Shown piece after piece: positions 59,918 to 64,000 of a stretch of 64,000 nt of DNA. The DNA is from an uncultured Eubacteriales bacterium (GTDB lineage: Bacteria; Bacillota; Clostridia; Christensenellales; CAG-138): the NCBI GenBank assembly GCA_902798825.1, contig CADBYI010000012.1:24826-88825 (forward strand). Reading direction: 5' to 3'. The notes beneath the pieces were generated by a model. That model had not been told where the DNA came from, did no database searches, and was given only the letters and a program-made list of their open reading frames with translations. The position numbers and the translations under genes were made by a program. The first letter of the stretch is position 1. Each line of letters begins with the position of its first letter.

Positions 59918-60636
59918 GCAGGCGAACGAAGCGGGCCCTATTGATCCTGGGCCTGGTGCTTCTGCTGCTGGGCGTCGTCTGCGGGGTCTGGGCGGCCGAC
60001 TATTATCACGCTGACCCTGAAGCCGCGGCGCTGCTGACCGGCGGCCAGGGGGTGGAGATGCGCCCCTTCGACGGCGGCTGGCTTCTGGACGGACCGGGAA
60101 CAAGGGACGCATTCGTCTTTTATCCCGGCGGGAAGGTGGAGGCCACGGCCTATCTGCCCCTGCTCACGGCCCTGGCCCGGGACGGGGTGGATTGCTTTCT
60201 GGTGCGGATGCCCCTGAACCTGGCCTTTTTTAAAACGAACGCCGCCGGGGCCATCCGGGCGGCCTATGCCTATGATCGCTGGTATCTGGGCGGCCACTCC
60301 CTGGGCGGGGCCATGGCGGCGGTCTACGCTGCGGGCCACGGGGACGATTTGGATGGCCTGGTCCTTCTGGCGGCCTATGCCACCAAGCCCCTGCCGGAGC
60401 ATCTGGCGGTGCTGGAGCTTCACGGCAGCGCGGACGGGGTCCTGAACCGGGAGAAGCTGGCGGCCGGCCGTCAGTACCTGCCCGCCTCCGCCGTCTGTGA
60501 GGAGCTTCCCGGGGGGAACCATGCCCAGTTCGGCGCCTATGGCCCCCAGAAGGGCGACGGCGCAGCCGCCGTCACCGGGGCCGAGCAGCTGGCCTGGGCC
60601 GTGGACCGGATCGAACAAATGATCCTGGGGAACTGA
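59914..60636 (+). CDS. membrane-anchored alpha/beta hydrolase
   Basis: 240 residues. An N-terminal anchor (KRALLILGLVLLLLGVVCGVWAA, about 6-28) leads to an outward-facing hydrolase: nucleophile Ser in YLGGHSLGGAMAAVYA (about 131), Asp in LELHGSADGVL and His in LPGGNHAQFG. This is the alpha/beta-hydrolase_5 (dienelactone-hydrolase-like) type. Substrate unknown. Coupling to a MATE exporter could mean the two handle the same compound; that is inference. Confidence 0.87.
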   Translation: MSRRTKRALLILGLVLLLLGVVCGVWAADYYHADPEAAALLTGGQGVEMRPFDGGWLLDGPGTRDAFVFYPGGKVEATAYLPLLTALARDGVDCFLVRMPLNLAFFKTNAAGAIRAAYAYDRWYLGGHSLGGAMAAVYAAGHGDDLDGLVLLAAYATKPLPEHLAVLELHGSADGVLNREKLAAGRQYLPASAVCEELPGGNHAQFGAYGPQKGDGAAAVTGAEQLAWAVDRIEQMILGN

Positions 60637-60683
60637 GCCTTCTCTTGCCCCTATCAAAAACCGAACCCCACACAGACGAAAAC

Positions 60684-60714
60684 GGGAGATGCCGTATGGC
60701 ATCTCCCTTTTCTT
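60684..60714. terminator. bidirectional terminator
   Basis: GGGAGATGCC (60684-60693), GTAT, GGCATCTCCC (60698-60707), then TTTTCTT; GTTTTCG follows on the other strand. Lies between the convergent hydrolase and HtrA genes. Confidence 0.9.
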
Positions 60715-60733
60715 GACTGTTCCTGTTCTTGTC

Positions 60734-61993
60734 TCAATTCTGGGGCATATACTCCCCGAAAGTGACCTCCACGGTCAACTCCTCCCCGTCCCGCTGGAGG
60801 GTGAGGGTGACGGTGTCGCCGGGCTTATAGTTGCCGATGGCGCTGGAGAGCTCGTCGCCGGAGGAGATGGCCTTGTCCTCCAGCTTCAGGATCAAGTCCC
60901 CGGCCTGGATGCCCGCCTTCTCGGCGGCGCTGCCGGAAACCACCTTCTCCACCAGCACGCAGCGGGTGCCATCGGAGTAATACCACATCCGATTCCGGCT
61001 CCTGAGGGTCACGTCCTGGGTGGACACGCCCAGATAGGGCCGACCGGTGACGTAGCCATAGTTCAGCAGGTCGCTGATCTCGTCCAGCACGCTGTTCACG
61101 GGGATGGCGAAGCCCAATCCCTCGGCCCGGCTGTCGCTGACCTTGGCGTTGACGATGCCGATGAGCTTGCCCGAGGCGTCGAACAGGCCGCCGCCGGAGT
61201 TGCCCGGGGAGATGGCCGCGTCGGTCTGGACCAGGGTCATGGTCTGGCCCTCCACCTCGATGGTCCGGTTGGTGGCGGAGATGATCCCCGCCGTGGCCGT
61301 GCCCCTAAGCTCGCCCAGGGGATTGCCGATGGCGATGACCTCGCTGCCCACGGTCAACGTGGTGGAATCGCCCACGATGGCGGGGGTCAGGCCCGTGGCG
61401 TCGATCTTGATGATGGCGATGTCGTTCTTGTCGTCGGTGCCCACGATGGTGGCGTCGTAGGTGGTGTCGTCGTTCAGGGTGACCTTGACGGTCTTCGCGC
61501 CCTCCACCACGTGGGCGCAGGTGGCGATGTAGCCGTCCTCGGTGAGGATCACGCCGCTGCCGCTGCCGGGCACGTCATAGCTCTGGCCGTAGCCGTACCA
61601 GTAGTTGTTGGTGGTGGCGGTGGTGATGGTGTCGATGCCCACCACGGAGGGAGCGCTCATCTCCACGATCTGGGCCTTGGTATAGCTGCCGCTCTCCCTG
61701 AAGGCGCTGACGGTGCCGGCGGTGGCGCTGGCGGCGTCGGCTGCGTCACCGGCGTCGCTGGCGTCGGTCTTTGCTTCGGGGGCCGCGGCGGGGGCTTGCG
61801 CCAGCTCACGCTGGACGGGGGCGGTGTCCGCCCGCTCGGCGTAAAGGACGTAGTTGTTGTGGGTGTAGTTGCTGATCATGAGCCCGCCGAAGAGACCCAC
61901 CACGGCGGTCAGCACCAGGCACATCAAAAACAGGCCCAATCCAACGGACAGCCGGCCTTGCCGACGGCTTCTGTTCTCTGCAGGATGTTCCAT
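60734..61993 (-). CDS. HtrA/DegP-like membrane-anchored serine protease
   Basis: 419 residues from MEHPAENRSRR (AAGGAG nine bases upstream; ATG 62002 abuts that site). One span (LGLFLMCLVLTAVVGLFGGLMI), an Ala/Asp-rich linker, then the trypsin-like domain with the triad His (ATCAHVVEG), Asp (DKNDIAIIKID) and Ser (ISPGNSGGGLFD). A C-terminal PDZ domain (GYVTGRPYLGVSTQDV to LTLQRDGEELTVEVTFGE) follows. It handles misfolded proteins outside the membrane. A Tyr/Gly patch (TTNNYWYGYGQSYDV) sits before the protease core. Probably regulated by envelope stress, but no regulator genes are near. Confidence 0.94.
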   Translation of the reverse strand: MEHPAENRSRRQGRLSVGLGLFLMCLVLTAVVGLFGGLMISNYTHNNYVLYAERADTAPVQRELAQAPAAAPEAKTDASDAGDAADAASATAGTVSAFRESGSYTKAQIVEMSAPSVVGIDTITTATTNNYWYGYGQSYDVPGSGSGVILTEDGYIATCAHVVEGAKTVKVTLNDDTTYDATIVGTDDKNDIAIIKIDATGLTPAIVGDSTTLTVGSEVIAIGNPLGELRGTATAGIISATNRTIEVEGQTMTLVQTDAAISPGNSGGGLFDASGKLIGIVNAKVSDSRAEGLGFAIPVNSVLDEISDLLNYGYVTGRPYLGVSTQDVTLRSRNRMWYYSDGTRCVLVEKVVSGSAAEKAGIQAGDLILKLEDKAISSGDELSSAIGNYKPGDTVTLTLQRDGEELTVEVTFGEYMPQN

Positions 61994-62002
61994 AGCATTC
62001 AT

Positions 62003-62287
62003 CTCCTTTTCTGATGAAATCATCCTACCCCTCGAATTTGAAACCACAAGGGCGCAAATGCAAGGAAAATGTGATTTGCGATGGAAACATTTAAGGTTTT
62101 CGGCCCGAATTCCCTCCCGCGCCACGAAACAGAAGCGGGAAGGCAAAGACCGCAAGCTGCCGATTTTCATGTTTTCCATCGTAAGGCAGGCCGTTTGCCG
62201 CAAATTTTTTTGCATCGTTCCTTCTCCTATTGATATATTCCATATGCATCCTATGATATACAGATAAAACAAGAGAAGGAGGACACT
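62003..62287. other. 285-base gap between HtrA and the recombinase
   Basis: No gene is seen. It should hold the divergent promoters: for the recombinase the best guess is TTGCAT (62208-62213) with TATATT 18 bases on. The stretch is AT-richer than average. Open frames here are extensions of the HtrA and recombinase frames without start signals. Confidence 0.5.
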
Positions 62288-62908
62288 ATGGAACCAAGGG
62301 TATACGGATACGCGCGGGTTTCCAGCAGGGACCAAAATCTGGAACGACAGATCATTGCCATGCGGGAATTCGGCGTGCCGGAAAAGAACATCTATGTGGA
62401 AAAACAATCGGGAAAGGACTTTAATCGTCCGGTCTATCAGAAGCTGCTGCGAAAACTCAAACCGGGGGATTCCATCGTCGTCAAGAGCATCGATCGATTG
62501 GGCCGAAACTATCAGGAGATCCCGGAGCAGTGGCGCCTGATCGTGGAGGACAAAAAGGCCCATGTGTACGTGCTGGATATGCCCATCCTGAACACCAAGG
62601 AGGGACGGGATCTGACGGAAAAGCTCATTTCCGACCTGGTGCTGCAGCTGATGAGCTATGTGGCGCAAACGGAGCGGGAATTCACCCACCAGCGCCAGGC
62701 CGAGGGCATCGCGGCCGCCAGGCAGCGGGGCGTCCGCTTTGGCCGGCCGACCAAGGAGCGGGCGGATGCGTATTCTGACTGCGTCCGGCGCTATCAGCAG
62801 GGAGAGCTGACGGCCCGGGCGGCCGCCCGGCAGTTGGGCATCTCCCATCCGACCTTTTTGAAATGGGTAAAGGAGGATGAAGCGAAAGGAAATACAGTCA
62901 ATTTGTAA
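62288..62908 (+). CDS. serine site-specific recombinase (resolvase/invertase, Pin/Hin-like)
   Basis: 206 residues, the size of DNA invertases and small resolvases. Catalytic Ser in YGYARVSSRDQNLERQ (about 11-13). Family blocks SIVVKSIDRLGRNYQEIPEQWRLI (Arg pair) and the long dimer helix with RQAEGIAAARQRGVRFGRPT. C-terminal Hin-type HTH ELTARAAARQLGISHPTFLKWVKED. AAGGAGG precedes the ATG. It promotes inversion or resolution between short paired sites. Two hix-like sites in inverted orientation lie just downstream, so an invertase role is likely. Confidence 0.92.
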   Translation: MEPRVYGYARVSSRDQNLERQIIAMREFGVPEKNIYVEKQSGKDFNRPVYQKLLRKLKPGDSIVVKSIDRLGRNYQEIPEQWRLIVEDKKAHVYVLDMPILNTKEGRDLTEKLISDLVLQLMSYVAQTEREFTHQRQAEGIAAARQRGVRFGRPTKERADAYSDCVRRYQQGELTARAAARQLGISHPTFLKWVKEDEAKGNTVNL

Positions 62909-62933
62909 ATTGCAATATATTTTTTATATAAAA

Positions 62934-62959
62934 TCAAAAAAAAGTAGACTTTGCTGACC
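62934..62959 (+). repeat. candidate recombination site IRL (hix-like)
   Basis: A 26-bp layout of two 12-bp halves around core AG (62946-62947): left half TCAAAAAAAAGT, right half ACTTTGCTGACC. Its partner at 63199-63224, read on the other strand, matches at 19 of 26 positions including the core. Lies 25 bases after the recombinase stop. Confidence 0.48.
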
Positions 62960-62964
62960 ATTCG

Positions 62965-62973
62965 TGCTATAAT
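62965..62973 (+). promoter_or_regulatory. extended -10 promoter within the possible invertible segment
   Basis: TGCTATAAT (62965-62973) is a perfect extended -10 (TGn plus TATAAT). It points at the surface-protein gene 410 bases downstream. The long leader (62980-63382) has no gene and only loose hairpins. Confidence 0.55.
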
Positions 62974-63198
62974 CCCAAGTGGGTTCACGGAGCCTTGTTT
63001 TTTGCGTGCATATTCCTCGAGCAGGCTGAAGCCGATTTTGGGCATAAAAAAGCTAAGCTACCTAGGGAAAAGACGCAGAATAGGGCTCAGATTTGATGGT
63101 TTTGTTGATTATGAGAAGGTATATTGAGTGTATAAGAGGAAAGGACTAAGACCAACGTGTTAATCCTGGGGTCGTAAATATTCTTTTTCAGGGGCTGT

Positions 63199-63224
63199 GG
63201 TAAAAAAAGTCTGCTTTTTTTACC
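63199..63224 (-). repeat. candidate recombination site IRR (hix-like) and 13-bp hairpin
   Basis: Minus strand: left half GGTAAAAAAAGC, core AG, right half ACTTTTTTTACC. On the plus strand the site forms a perfect 13-bp hairpin, GTGGTAAAAAAAG (63197-63209) with CTTTTTTTACCAC (63214-63226). It is inverted relative to IRL and about 265 bases away. Confidence 0.48.
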
Positions 63225-63382
63225 ACGACGGTCAACACGGACCGACCGCCTCCCGATATGGACGCAACCTTCCCCCCAGGGAAATGACCCGACGACCCGG
63301 CGACAAGCACTAAGCTTGAATGGCCGACAATGTAAATAAGAAGAAACTACCACGACTAAACGTATAGTGAGGTAAAAAAGCG

Positions 63383-64000
63383 ATGAGTATGTTGATCAAG
63401 AGAACGGTGTCCATGATCATGGTGATCCTCATGGTGCTGTCCTTGGCCCCGGCCTCCCTGGCGGAAAGCATCCGCCGTGGGGCGCCGTGGGGACGAGGTG
63501 ACCCCTGCGTCCGTCACGGACGTCGAAGCCACCGCCGAGGGCGAGCAGTCCACCGAGAAGCAGGTTACCGAATACACGGTGATCTTCTTTGTAAACGGTG
63601 CGCCATATGATTCCAGGAAGGTTCAGCCTGGTTCCGCGATTGGCGCGCTTCCGGCTGCCCTCGAAGTGGAAGGCTACCGCTTCGTCGGTTGGTATTATGA
63701 GAACAAGGCCAGCGGTGTGGCCGTGGAGGAAAAGATTACCTCCGCTTTCGTCGTCAATTCGAATCTGAAAGTGTACGCCAAGTATGTCGTAGACACCGTG
63801 ACCGAGGAGCCGGTTGTGACCCCCGATCCCACCGATGTGCCGGTTGTTGTGGAAGGGCCTGTGGCCGATCCCACCGATGCGCCTGTCGTTGTGGAAGGGC
63901 CTGTGGCCGATCCGACCGATGCGCCGGTTGTTGTGGAAGGGCCTGTGGCCGATCCGACCGATGCGCCTGTCGTTGTGGAAGGGCCTGTGGCCGATCCCAC
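63383..64000 (+). pseudogene. repeat-rich surface protein, frameshifted after the signal peptide, cut by window end
   Basis: ATG at 63383 with GAGGT upstream. A signal peptide reads VSMIMVILMVLSLAPASLAE; then the frame fails and stops at 63610. Reading on after dropping one A in AAA (63465-63467) restores a sensible protein: an acidic start (GDEVTPASVTDVEATAEGE), then a Listeria-Bacteroides-type repeat domain (VIFFVNGAPYDSRKVQPGSAIG, YRFVGWYYENKASG, LKVYAKYV). After that come 14-residue repeats DPTDAPVVVEGPVA running off the window. Such domains occur in cell-surface adhesins. The frameshift may be real (off state) or a sequence error. Its promoter seems to lie in the segment bounded by IRL and IRR. 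Confidence 0.8.
63825..64000 (+). repeat. 42-bp tandem repeats in the surface-protein gene
   Basis: Units start at 63825, 63867, 63909, 63951 and 63993 (cut), each coding DPTD(A/V)PVVVEGPVA. Codons alternate between units (CCGGTTGTT and CCTGTCGTT), which suggests expansion in 84-bp pairs. The array continues past the window. Confidence 0.95.

Noticed and set aside
62003..62848. N-terminal extension of HtrA to 704 residues
   Set aside because: The extension crosses the recombinase gene on the other strand; a good ribosome site and a standard HtrA N-terminus lie at 61993.
63230..63320. Cyclic-di-GMP riboswitch in the surface-protein leader
   Set aside because: GGACGCAA-like sequence is present but the rest of the GEMM core (GGGCAAACC, tetraloop receptor) is not.

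Overview
The window looks like a piece of a high-GC Firmicutes chromosome, probably a clostridial lineage of the gut type (Oscillospirales or Christensenellales-like; this is inference from gene content, not a sequence search). It probably lies near the replication origin. parA, parB and a parS site sit beside mnmG, rsmG, pth and mfd, and rpsF-ssb-rpsR follows about 20 kb further on; these genes cluster around oriC in Bacillus and relatives. Promoters read as ordinary sigma-A boxes, usually with 17-base spacers, and many genes end in clear intrinsic terminators.

Layout. 1-12.1 kb holds housekeeping genes: parAB-parS, a YjbR-like protein, a YhaM-like HD nuclease (minus), then the tightly packed run mnmG-rsmG-pth-mfd, a PrsA-like foldase lipoprotein and a PlsC-like acyltransferase. 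12.1-20 kb holds a MerR-type regulator with two small partners (the last, a YhfC-like membrane protein, is frameshifted), a large NlpC/P60 wall hydrolase, a PepV-like dipeptidase, a PAP2 phosphatase, deoD and a class-I glutamine-amidotransferase-like hydrolase. 20-23.5 kb holds an ECF S-component, an unusual HTH-ATPase-CYTH fusion, a repeat-rich intergenic region and the rpsF-ssb-rpsR operon.

23.6-30 kb holds two large secreted proteins and a sodium:solute symporter. The symporter is preceded by a tyrosine-rich leader peptide and an intrinsic terminator, an arrangement that looks like amino-acid-controlled attenuation. Two AT-rich accessory islands (about 29.9-31.5 and 34.2-36.3 kb) carry an XRE regulator, a small membrane protein, a possible nuclease and a metallophosphoesterase split by a frameshift. 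Between them lie a candidate structured RNA, a striking heptamer/hairpin array, asnS and a YugP-like protease.

36.4-53.6 kb holds a MATE transporter, a secreted T/P-rich anchored protein with a fresh 60-bp tandem duplication, copper export (copA, copZ), a cysteine-desulfidase-like enzyme, a TAXI-TRAP transporter operon, the minus-strand group pepF / zinc-ribbon membrane protein / DUF3795 / mutY, a UPF0340 protein, and a roughly 200-nt structured RNA with its own strong promoter ahead of a small zinc-ribbon protein. 53.6-64 kb holds two divergent secreted proteins that share a C-terminal phosphodiester-glycosidase (NAGPA-type) domain, a second MATE transporter with an alpha/beta hydrolase, an HtrA protease, and finally a serine recombinase beside a segment bounded by hix-like inverted sites. 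That segment contains a promoter pointing at a frameshifted repeat-rich surface protein, so it is a candidate phase-variable switch.

Recurring themes are secreted or anchored proteins with Thr/Pro-rich linkers, dispersed terminator-like palindromes at operon ends, and three single-base frameshifts that are either real or assembly errors.
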